64,000 nt of DNA, taken from positions 1 through 64,000 of the forward strand of contig CAJMKD010000008.1 of the NCBI GenBank assembly GCA_905213905.1, read 5' to 3'. The notes under the pieces are model-generated. The model saw nothing but the letters and a program-made list of their open reading frames with translations, was not told the DNA's origin and ran no database searches. Of this stretch, positions 50,855 to 58,458 are shown one piece after another (within the stretch, counting starts at the first letter, position 1; each line of letters opens with the position of its first letter). The DNA is from an uncultured Sutterella sp. Its GTDB lineage: Bacteria; Pseudomonadota; Gammaproteobacteria; Burkholderiales; Burkholderiaceae_F. Both the position numbers and the translations under genes were made by a program.

Positions 50855-52372
50855 TCAGTTCACAGCCTGCTCGTCCTCACTGTCGTCATCGGCCGGCTTC
50901 TTCGCCGCCGGCGCCGCGTTGGAGAGGCCAAGCTTCGCAAGATACTCCTCCGTGACGTCGCCCGTGACGTATTCGCCGTCAAAGCACGAGCAGTCAAAGC
51001 GCGGAATCGAGGGGTTCATGTCATGGAGCGCGTTCTTCAAGCCCTCGAGCGTCTGATAGACCACGGCATCCGCGCCGATCACGCGGGCGACTTCCTCTTC
51101 GCTCTTGCCGTCGCCGCAAATAAGCTCGGCCTTGGTCGGCATGTCGATGCCGTAGACGTTCGGGAACATCACGCGCGGGGCGGACGAAGCGACGAAAACC
51201 TTCTTCGCACCCGATTCGCGGGCCATGCGGACGATTTCCGTCATGGTGGTGCCGCGCACGATCGAATCGTCGACGAGAAGCACGTTCTTGCCTTCAAACT
51301 CGACCGGCATTGCGTTGAGCTTCTGGCGCACGCTCTTCTTGCGGACGGCCTGGCCGGGCATGATGAAGGTGCGGCCGACGTAGCGGTTCTTGATGAAGCC
51401 TTCGCGGTAGGGGAGATGAAGCCGCGCGGCGAGCTCCTGCGCGCAGGGGCGGGAGCTGTCCGGAATCGGCATCACGACGTCGATTTCGGAAAGATCAAGC
51501 TTTTCCTTGAGCGTTTCGGCGAGATAGACGCCAAGGCGCAGGCGGGCGCCGTAGACGTTGATGCCGTCAATCGTCGAGTCGGGACGCGCGAAGTAGACGT
51601 ATTCAAAGGCGCAGGGATTGGATTCGGGATGCTCGGCGCACTGGCAGGTGACCGCCTTGCCGTCAAGCCCGATCCAGAGCGCTTCGCCGGGAGCGAGGTC
51701 GCGCTCGACCTTGAAGCCGAGGCCGATCATCGTGACGGACTCCGAGCTCACCATCCATTCCTTGTCGCCCGTTTCGGTCGTGTTCGAGCCGAAGCAGATC
51801 GGACGGATGCCGTGCGGATCACGGAAGGCAAGAAGTCCTTTGCCGGCAATGAGCGCCACGACTGCGTAGGAGCCCTTGACGCGCTTGTGAACTTCGCGAA
51901 CGGCTGCAAAGGCGCATTCTGCGTCCAGACGCTTATTGACCGTCACGCGCGAAATTTCATTGGCGAGCACGTTGAGGAGCACCTCCGAGTCGCTCGTCGT
52001 GTTGATGTGGCGATGATCCATCTCGTAGAGCTCCTGCGTGAGCTCAGCGGCATTCGTCAGGTTGCCGTTGTGCGCGAACATGATGCCGTAGGGGGCATTC
52101 ACGTAAAAGGGCTGCGACTCCTGGTTGGAGCTGGCGCAGCCCTGCGTCGGATAGCGCACGTGCCCGATGCCCATGTTCCCAGTCAGGTCGCGCATGTTGC
52201 GGGTGCGGAAGGCGTCGGTGACGAGCCCCATGGCCTTATGAATATGGAAGTGCAGGCCGTCAAGCGTCGCAATGCCTGCGGCATCCTGGCCGCGGTGCTG
52301 CAGCAGCAAAAGCGCATCGTAGAGACGCTGATTGACGGGTTCGTTCGAGAGAAGGGCAACAATGCCGCACAT
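50855..52372 (-). CDS. purF: Amidophosphoribosyltransferase
   Basis: PurF makes phosphoribosylamine from PRPP and glutamine, the first step of purine synthesis. The start is ATG 52372, so that Cys2 (MCGIVALL) becomes the N-terminal nucleophile after Met removal. The 505-residue protein has the glutaminase features QHRGQDAAGI and GHVRYPTQG and the PRPP-binding motif NVLLVDDSIVRGTT. It has no long propeptide. In related species it follows cvpA; here 283 bases, including a hairpin and a repeat, separate them. Confidence 0.96.
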   Translation of the reverse strand: MCGIVALLSNEPVNQRLYDALLLLQHRGQDAAGIATLDGLHFHIHKAMGLVTDAFRTRNMRDLTGNMGIGHVRYPTQGCASSNQESQPFYVNAPYGIMFAHNGNLTNAAELTQELYEMDHRHINTTSDSEVLLNVLANEISRVTVNKRLDAECAFAAVREVHKRVKGSYAVVALIAGKGLLAFRDPHGIRPICFGSNTTETGDKEWMVSSESVTMIGLGFKVERDLAPGEALWIGLDGKAVTCQCAEHPESNPCAFEYVYFARPDSTIDGINVYGARLRLGVYLAETLKEKLDLSEIDVVMPIPDSSRPCAQELAARLHLPYREGFIKNRYVGRTFIMPGQAVRKKSVRQKLNAMPVEFEGKNVLLVDDSIVRGTTMTEIVRMARESGAKKVFVASSAPRVMFPNVYGIDMPTKAELICGDGKSEEEVARVIGADAVVYQTLEGLKNALHDMNPSIPRFDCSCFDGEYVTGDVTEEYLAKLGLSNAAPAAKKPADDDSEDEQAVN

Positions 52373-52493
52373 GGATGGAACCTCGGAAGGGAAATAAGAC
52401 GCGCGTGCGGAAAGGCGTCCGCCCGGCGCATGAAAGTTAAACTGGAAGCGTAGACGAAAGCGTGCCGGAATGCTCGGCAAAACCCCCATTGCG

Positions 52494-52535
52494 AAGCTTT
52501 CGAAAAAGCTTTACCGAAAGCTTTCAGAAAAGCTT
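52494..52535. repeat. Four AAGCTT repeats at exact 12-base spacing
   Basis: AAGCTT starts at 52494, 52506, 52518 and 52530. Three copies are extended to AAGCTTT, mostly inside AAAGCTTT-like palindromes. The period of 12 bases holds for all four. It lies upstream of purF on its 5' side. Confidence 0.75.
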
Positions 52536-52568
52536 GCCTGCCTTCGAGAACGGCAAGAAATGCGAAAT

Positions 52569-52612
52569 CGCCGCAGAACCCGAGTGTTCGATCGGTTTTC
52601 TGCGGCGTTTTC
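52569..52612. terminator. Hairpin between cvpA and purF
   Basis: CGCCGCAGAA (52569-52578) pairs with TTCTGCGGCG (52598-52607). The plus side is followed by TTTTCTC and the minus side by ATTTCGC, so a terminator role for cvpA on the minus strand is possible but weaker than on the plus strand. Confidence 0.5.
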
Positions 52613-52655
52613 TCAGCAAGCCTGCCGGCACTCTTCTGCGCTGGGCGCTGAAGCC

Positions 52656-53159
52656 TCAGACGCCCCGACTGCCTTTGCGGACTTCAGAAAGCCAGTCGGG
52701 CAAATAAGGCGTCGCCCACTCAATCAGCATTTCCGCCGGGCCGATCAGGACCGACTGCTGCCACATCTTGCTCGAGTGAATCGACTGCGGAATGCCAAAG
52801 AGAAAGACGCAGGCGCAGACGACAACAACGCCGCGCAAGAGTCCGAAGACGGCGCCGAGCGCACGATCTTCAAAGGAAATTTCCGCCACTTCGAGCAGCT
52901 TTCGCAAAAGCATGCCAAGGAGCCCGCAGCCAAAGAGCACAGCCACGACGATCAGCACGGAAGCGATGATGACGCGCGGCACATAGCCGATGCTCTCGAG
53001 CGGAATGTAGCCGGCGATGTCGCCCGCGAAATTCATTGCAAGCACGATGCCGACGACCCAGCCCGCAATGGCGAGCACCTCTCGAACCACGCCGCGCACG
53101 ATGCCGACAACGGTTGAAAGAATAAGAAGGGCAATGATGATCCAGTCGATTTCGGTCAT
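52656..53159 (-). CDS. cvpA: CvpA family membrane protein
   Basis: The start is ATG 53159 (MTEIDWIIIALLILSTVVGIV), giving 167 residues; a longer upstream reading is low-complexity. Four hydrophobic segments are seen, with the family pattern GVVREVLAIAGWVVGIVLAMNFA and FGLLRGVVVVCACVFL. CvpA is linked to colicin V production, purine-gene context and resistance to bile or envelope stress. The gene order SPOR-cvpA-purF is conserved in this lineage. Confidence 0.9.
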   Translation of the reverse strand: MTEIDWIIIALLILSTVVGIVRGVVREVLAIAGWVVGIVLAMNFAGDIAGYIPLESIGYVPRVIIASVLIVVAVLFGCGLLGMLLRKLLEVAEISFEDRALGAVFGLLRGVVVVCACVFLFGIPQSIHSSKMWQQSVLIGPAEMLIEWATPYLPDWLSEVRKGSRGV

Positions 53160-53301
53160 GAGAGGAACAAGGCCGGAAAACAGTTGTCCGCCGCCCAAGC
53201 GCGGGCGGCGACGCAAACGCCACATCGGCGAAAAACGCGGGCCTATTGTAGCGAAAAGGCCCGCCCGGAACGTTGCGGCTCGACGCTGCCGCGCGCTGCT
53301 G

Positions 53302-54687
53302 CTACTGCGCGCCGACGAGCGGCTTGGAGACGATGCCGTTGAGCACGATGGTGCCGACGACGCCCTCGGCTTCCTTTCGCGTTTTGTAGAGCCCGACGCG
53401 CACGCGCCAAAGCGTGGTCGCCTTGCGCTCGACAGGCATGCGATAGGCGGGCAGCCCAAGAAGCGCAAGCTTCTTCACCGTGCGCTCGGCCTCAAGCTCG
53501 GAGCTCGTCGCCATCACCTGAACGTAAAAGCCCTTGCCTTCGGGCGGCGCAATGCCGACCGAGGGCGCTGCGGGCTTGCGCTCGGCCGTCTCCTGAGAAG
53601 CTTTTTCGCCGGCACGGGCGGCAGAAGCCTGTCCTGACTTTGCTTCGGGCTTCTGAGCTGCTTTTTGATCCGTCTTTTGAGCCGTCTTTTGTTCGGCTTT
53701 ATCCCCAGATGCCTCCGCTTTGCCGGCAGCCGCGCCCTTCGCCTCAGCGGCGCCCGCCATCGCCTCAGCTGCTTCCTCCGCCTCTTCGGCGTCCATCGCT
53801 TCCTGCGCCGAATCCGCAGGCACGGGCGGCACCTCAAGCTCCGCCGTGTTTTCCGTCACGCTCGGAATCGTCGTGTCGATCGAAGCGGTTTCAAAAGCCG
53901 TTTCGTTGTCGAGCACAAAAGGCGCCGCGACGACAACAGCCAAAAGGAGCGCCGCTGCGCCGACGAGCCGATGCTTGGTGCGGCGGCGGGCGATGATTTC
54001 TTCTTCCGTCAGCTCGCGGTAGAGGGGAACCTTCGTTTTCTCCGCGCTTTTTTTCGGCGCGGCCTTGGGTTCGCTGATAACTGTTTCTGGCTCCTCAACT
54101 GCCTCGGCTGGCAACGCAGCCTTGCGCCCGAGAACTGCAGGGCGGCTCTGCACGTTGGGCGCTGCCGCAGCCGAAGCACTCTCTTTGGCTTCGGAAGCTC
54201 GCACGGGCGCCGCTTCGACCGCCGCCTTCGGCGACTCGGGCGCCGCAGCGGCTTCAGCAGGCGCCGGCGAGCTCTCGGCAGCAGAGGCCGGCGGCAAAAT
54301 GTCGACCGCCGGACTTGCCGGGCGCTCTGCTTCGCGCGCAGCCTCAGCCTTCGCTTTAGCCTGCGCCTGCGCAGCAATGCCGTAAGGATCGTAGGTTTCA
54401 CGCGCAGGCTTCACTTCCTCAAAGGCAGGCGGAACGCTTCCTGCCGGCGCTGCGGAAGAGATCGCGTCGAGACGAACCGTCTCCGGCGTCTTCGCCGCCT
54501 CATCCGGCATGGCTTTCGGCGGCTCGCCCCAAGGGGGCGGCGCACTTGTGCGGGCCGATTCGCCGAGAAGCCCCGCTGCGCTCGGCTCGAGGCGCTCCTG
54601 CGGGTCATGCCGCTCCTGACGCTCGACGGGTTCGCCCTCTGCGTCCCGTGCCTGGGCATTTTTGCGGAAAGGATTGAAGAACGACAT
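53302..54687 (-). CDS. SPOR-domain protein (DedD-like)
   Basis: This 461-residue protein has a long cytoplasmic Ala/Pro/Glu-rich region (1-230), one transmembrane helix (about 240-259, LVGAAALLLAVVVAAPFVL), a low-complexity linker, and a C-terminal SPOR domain (about 383-455, starting FYVQVMATSSELEAERTVKKL). SPOR domains bind denuded glycan at the division site. In Burkholderiales this gene lies between folC and cvpA as here. The cytoplasmic part is much longer than in E. coli DedD. Confidence 0.88.
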   Translation of the reverse strand: MSFFNPFRKNAQARDAEGEPVERQERHDPQERLEPSAAGLLGESARTSAPPPWGEPPKAMPDEAAKTPETVRLDAISSAAPAGSVPPAFEEVKPARETYDPYGIAAQAQAKAKAEAAREAERPASPAVDILPPASAAESSPAPAEAAAAPESPKAAVEAAPVRASEAKESASAAAAPNVQSRPAVLGRKAALPAEAVEEPETVISEPKAAPKKSAEKTKVPLYRELTEEEIIARRRTKHRLVGAAALLLAVVVAAPFVLDNETAFETASIDTTIPSVTENTAELEVPPVPADSAQEAMDAEEAEEAAEAMAGAAEAKGAAAGKAEASGDKAEQKTAQKTDQKAAQKPEAKSGQASAARAGEKASQETAERKPAAPSVGIAPPEGKGFYVQVMATSSELEAERTVKKLALLGLPAYRMPVERKATTLWRVRVGLYKTRKEAEGVVGTIVLNGIVSKPLVGAQ

Positions 54688-54802
54688 GTGACAGTCCCCT
54701 TGCGCTCGAAGCTTGGCGCCTCGGGCTTTTCATGGCTCCCGAAGGGCGCATTGATCTGCTTGGGCTTCCTTTGCGCCCTTTCGGGCTGCGGCGCGGCCGG
54801 CT

Positions 54803-56158
54803 TCAGGCCTTCGGAGCCTCGCGATGCGCGGCCTCGAACGCTTCAAGCGCCTCCGTTACCGTTACAAAGGAGCCGAATACGATGATTCTATCAGCGGACG
54901 AACCAGACGCCCTGCTGCGGCAGGCATTAGCAGCATGCGCCCGAGCGTCGGCAAGCGCCTCTGCGATCGAGGGGCAGCCGTGCACGAGCGCCGGATCAAC
55001 CCCGCCAGAAAGAAGCGCAGCCTTGATGTTTTCAAGGTCCGCGCCGCGCGGTCCGGGCAGTCCCGCCACAAACCATTCATCAATTTCCGAGCGCACGAGC
55101 GAAACGACGCCCGCTCGATCTTTGTCCTTGAGCATGCCGAAAACAGCGAGCGTATGCGTGCCCGGACGCTTGGAAGCCCGCAGGTTTTCTGCCAGCACTG
55201 CTGCTGCCTGCGGATTGTGTCCGACATCGAGGATGATTTCAGGATCGCTCGAAATCCGCTCGAAGCGCGCGCGAATTCTCGCTGAGGCAATGCCGCGCGC
55301 CAGGGCCGCGCGGTCGATCGGAAAGCGTTCGGGACAACGAGCGCGCAGCGCGCAGAGCACGGCGAGCGCGCCCGCGAGATTCTGATATTGATTTTCGCCG
55401 GCAAGTCCTGGCTGCGGAAGGTTCTCGAGCCGCAGAGCGTCCGCCCCGCGCCACTCGAAGTCGAATCGCCCGTCCGCATGACGGCGCACCTCAAAATCGC
55501 GTCCTGCCGCCATAAAGTCGGCGCCGATTTCAGCCGCATGCCGCCGAACGCTTTCAGGCACATCCGGATCCGCGCAGACCGCGGGAGCGCCTGCGCGATA
55601 GACGCAGGCCTTTTCAAAGCCGATCGCTTCGCGGGTATCGCCGAGAATGGCCGTGTGATCCAGGCCGACGGTTGCAATCACGGCCGCGTCCGAATCGATG
55701 GCATTCATGGCGTCAAGCCTGCCGCCGAGGCCAATTTCGAGAATCACAACGTCGGGACGACTGCGCATGAAGAGAAGCAGAATCGCGAGGCCGGTGAATT
55801 CAAAATAAGTGAGCTTCAGGCCCGCGCGCTTTTCCTCAACCGTGCGGAACGCCTCAACGAGCGCCTCGTCCGACGCTTCGCGCCCGTCAATGAGCGCTCG
55901 CTCATTGAAGCGAAGGATATGGGGCGATGTGTGCAGCGCCGTATGCATGCCGGCTTCGCGGCAGATCGCCTCAAGAAACGTGCAGGTCGAGCCCTTCCCG
56001 TTCGTGCCTGCCACCGTTATGACGGGGCAGTCGAAGCGAATGCCGAGCCGTTCGATCATTTCCCGCATGCGCTCAAGGCCGAGCACCATCGGCTGTTCGT
56101 GAATCGACTCCACATATGCGAGCCATTGCGCAAGCGTGCTTTTCTCTTTCATCAGCAT
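54803..56158 (-). CDS. folC: Folylpolyglutamate/dihydrofolate synthase
   Basis: FolC adds glutamate to dihydropteroate and to folates, using ATP. From ATG 56158 it has 451 residues; a TTG two codons upstream or a second ATG two codons downstream are possible starts, and no clear ribosome site is seen. The P-loop GTNGKGS (51-57), LHTSPHILRFNERALIDG (near 75-92), ILEIGLGGRLDAMNA and ILDVGHNPQAA are intact. It lies between accD and the SPOR gene, as is usual in the group, but a terminator-like hairpin sits directly before it. Confidence 0.95.
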   Translation of the reverse strand: MLMKEKSTLAQWLAYVESIHEQPMVLGLERMREMIERLGIRFDCPVITVAGTNGKGSTCTFLEAICREAGMHTALHTSPHILRFNERALIDGREASDEALVEAFRTVEEKRAGLKLTYFEFTGLAILLLFMRSRPDVVILEIGLGGRLDAMNAIDSDAAVIATVGLDHTAILGDTREAIGFEKACVYRAGAPAVCADPDVPESVRRHAAEIGADFMAAGRDFEVRRHADGRFDFEWRGADALRLENLPQPGLAGENQYQNLAGALAVLCALRARCPERFPIDRAALARGIASARIRARFERISSDPEIILDVGHNPQAAAVLAENLRASKRPGTHTLAVFGMLKDKDRAGVVSLVRSEIDEWFVAGLPGPRGADLENIKAALLSGGVDPALVHGCPSIAEALADARAHAANACRSRASGSSADRIIVFGSFVTVTEALEAFEAAHREAPKA

Positions 56159-56162
56159 GTCC

Positions 56163-56221
56163 AAAAATGAAAACCGTCCGCCGAAGCCGCCGGCAACGGT
56201 GCCGGCGCCTCATGCGGACGG
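56163..56221 (-). terminator. Terminator-like hairpin between accD and folC
   Basis: On the minus strand CCGTCCGC...GCGGACGG (arms 56214-56221 and 56174-56181) encloses GCCGGC/GCCGGC and is followed by TTTTCATTTTT. It ends five bases before the folC start, so it could end accD transcription or attenuate folC. Confidence 0.75.
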
Positions 56222-56256
56222 ATCGGTTCAATAGCGAGATTCTTCTCGTCGCTCAA

Positions 56257-57129
56257 TCAGATGCCGTTCACGGGCTGCTTCTTCATCAGCAGCTGCGTGA
56301 TGACGGAAATCTTCGCGCGCAGTTCGCGGCGGTCGACAATAAGGTCGACCTGGCCGGTCTTCATCAGGAATTCGGAGCGCTGGAAGCCTTCAGGCAGCTT
56401 TTCGCGGACGGTCTGCTCAATGACGCGCGGACCGGCAAAGCCGATGAGCGCCTTCGGCTCCGCGATGACAACGTCGCCCATGAAGGCGAAGGAAGCGGAA
56501 ACGCCGCCCATCGTCGGATCGGTGAGCACGGAAATGAAAGGCAGCCGCGCCTGCGAAAGCCGCGTTACCGCAGCAGTCGTCTTTGCCATTTGATAGAGCG
56601 AAACAAGGCCTTCCTGCATGCGGGCGCCGCCCGAAGCGCAGAAGACGATGAAGGGCGCATGACGGCTGATGGCCTCGTCGACGCCGCGCACAAAGCGCTC
56701 GCCTACGACGCTCCCCATGGAGCCGCCCATAAAGCCGAACTCGAAAGCCGCCGCCACAACGGGCTCGCGACGCAGCTCGCCCGCCATCACGACGAGGGCA
56801 TCGGTTTCGCCCACTTTGGCGCTCGCGTCAGCGATGCGCTTCGGATACGGCTTGCTGTCGACGAACTTGAGCGGATCCTTAGGACGAACATCAGCGCCGA
56901 TTTCGACGGCCGTGTCCGGATCGAGGAAGGAGAGCAGGCGGGTGCGGGCGCCGAGGCGGAAATGGTGGCCGCACTTCGGGCACACGCGAAGGCTTCGCTC
57001 AAGCTCTTCGGTATAGAGCGCCTGCTCGCAGCCCGGGCACTTGGTCCAAACGCCTTCGGGAATCGGACTCGGCTTGCGAGACTCCTCTTCACGCTTGATC
57101 TTCGGAAGAATGTGATTGATCCAGCTCAT
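56257..57129 (-). CDS. accD: Acetyl-CoA carboxylase carboxyltransferase beta subunit
   Basis: AccD with AccA moves carboxyl from biotin to acetyl-CoA, the first step of fatty-acid synthesis. The 290-residue protein has the zinc ribbon Cys31-x2-Cys34-x15-Cys50-x2-Cys53, then the crotonase-fold domain with GGSMGSVVGERFVRG, CASGGARMQEG and DPTMGGVSASFA. Its length is normal. In relatives accD follows trpA; here trpF, trpB and trpA are absent and truA lies directly upstream with a 261-base gap. Confidence 0.96.
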   Translation of the reverse strand: MSWINHILPKIKREEESRKPSPIPEGVWTKCPGCEQALYTEELERSLRVCPKCGHHFRLGARTRLLSFLDPDTAVEIGADVRPKDPLKFVDSKPYPKRIADASAKVGETDALVVMAGELRREPVVAAAFEFGFMGGSMGSVVGERFVRGVDEAISRHAPFIVFCASGGARMQEGLVSLYQMAKTTAAVTRLSQARLPFISVLTDPTMGGVSASFAFMGDVVIAEPKALIGFAGPRVIEQTVREKLPEGFQRSEFLMKTGQVDLIVDRRELRAKISVITQLLMKKQPVNGI

Positions 57130-57390
57130 CGGTTATCGGTCCAAAAATAAGAAACACCTCCGCTTTCGCGGGAAAGACGGTTCGGGCGATTGAAGCCGAA
57201 AAAAAAGTTCGAAAAGCGACCGCCGCGCCGGCATGCCGGCAGACAGCAGGCCGATGCCGCCAAGAAGCAGCAGAGCAGAGAAAGCGGGCGCAAGTTTCGC
57301 CTGAATCGAACCATTATAGGCGTGCCGCAAGGCCTCTCCGACTGCCCGCACTGCCGTCATTCGGTAGCACGTTCGGCGGACAAAGCGCGC
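57130..57390 (-). promoter_or_regulatory. truA-accD gap with likely accD promoter
   Basis: This stretch occupies the place where trpF-trpB-trpA lie in related genomes. No remnant of those genes is visible in any frame. A consensus TATAAT on the minus strand (57313-57318) may be the -10 of an accD promoter, although no good -35 is 17 bases away. Confidence 0.45.
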
Positions 57391-58272
57391 TCAGCGCTTC
57401 GGGAAAACGTCGCCAAAGGGGCCGATTCCGCCCTGCGGCAGGTCGACGCCCTCGTAGCCCACGCCAGTGAGATAGAGCCCCGACGGGCTGAATGTCGGCG
57501 CAGACGCCGAGCGGTTGCGCGCTGCAAGCACCGCTCCCACCCACTCGGGCGACTCCCGGCCCGTGCCGGCATAGATGAGCGCGCCCACAATGTTGCGGAC
57601 CATGTGCTGCAGGAAAGCGTTCGCACTGATGCGCACGCCGACGAGCCGTCCGAGCCGAACGATGTCGAGCGCCGTCACGGTTCTCACTGGCGAAGCCGCC
57701 TGGCATTCGGCAGCGCGAAAGCTCGTGAAGTCGTGCGTGCCGACGAGATGGGCGGCTGCGCGCCGCATGCGCTCCACATCGAGCGGCCGGAAGACCCAGC
57801 CCGTTGTCTCATGAAAAAGGGGCGAGCGCACCGGATCGTTGAGAATCCAGTATTCATAGGTTCGCGAAGAGGCGCTGAAGCGGGCATGAAAATCCGCGGG
57901 CACGCGCTGCGCCCACCGAACGGCAACGCTCTTGGGCATAAAGGAATTGAGGCCGCGCACCCAGTTGGCGCTTGGCCTCTGCGCCGTCGTCTCAAAGCTC
58001 ACCACCTGGTGCGTTGCATGCACGCCCGCATCGGTGCGGCCCGCGCAGATCGTGGGCGTCTTGACGCGGAGAAAACGCTCGAGCGCCGCCTCAAGCGCCG
58101 CCTGCACGGACGGCTGGTCGGGCTGCACCTGCCAGCCGCTGAAATCCGTGCCTTTGTATTCAATGCCGAGCGCCATCACGCAGCGCCCCGGCTGCGGCCC
58201 CTCTGCATCGATTTTCGTGTTTTCGGGCTGTTTTTCCAGCTTTTCGTCAAGCTTTTCGTCGTATGAATTCAT
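57391..58272 (-). CDS. truA: tRNA pseudouridine synthase A
   Basis: TruA makes pseudouridine at positions 38-40 of tRNA anticodon stems. From ATG 58272 it has 293 residues, with a charged N-terminal addition (about 1-30); ATG at residue 33 (MALGIEYKG) would give the canonical length. The catalytic Asp81 is in AGRTDAGVHA. YKGTDFSGWQ, FHARFSASSRTYEYWI and FLQHMVRNIVGAL are typical. It lies between fimV and accD. Confidence 0.94.
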   Translation of the reverse strand: MNSYDEKLDEKLEKQPENTKIDAEGPQPGRCVMALGIEYKGTDFSGWQVQPDQPSVQAALEAALERFLRVKTPTICAGRTDAGVHATHQVVSFETTAQRPSANWVRGLNSFMPKSVAVRWAQRVPADFHARFSASSRTYEYWILNDPVRSPLFHETTGWVFRPLDVERMRRAAAHLVGTHDFTSFRAAECQAASPVRTVTALDIVRLGRLVGVRISANAFLQHMVRNIVGALIYAGTGRESPEWVGAVLAARNRSASAPTFSPSGLYLTGVGYEGVDLPQGGIGPFGDVFPKR

Positions 58273-58458
58273 GTGCTTGCTGTGGCGAAATGGTTTGACG
58301 CGCATTCTGCGCTGCGGCACGTGCCGCAGGAAGAGAAGCGCCGCACGCGTTCTTGCACGGGCGGCGTTTCGCAGGGGCCATCGTTTGCCGATGGCCCCAA
58401 AGTTGCTTTGCTGCTTAGGCTGCCGGCCCGGATGAAGGCGCCGGCGCGCTCTTCAGGC

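Noticed and set aside
57126..57314. A possible trp gene remnant between truA and accD
   Set aside because: The small frame (about 62 residues) is Arg/Cys-rich and shows none of the TrpF, TrpB or TrpA motifs.
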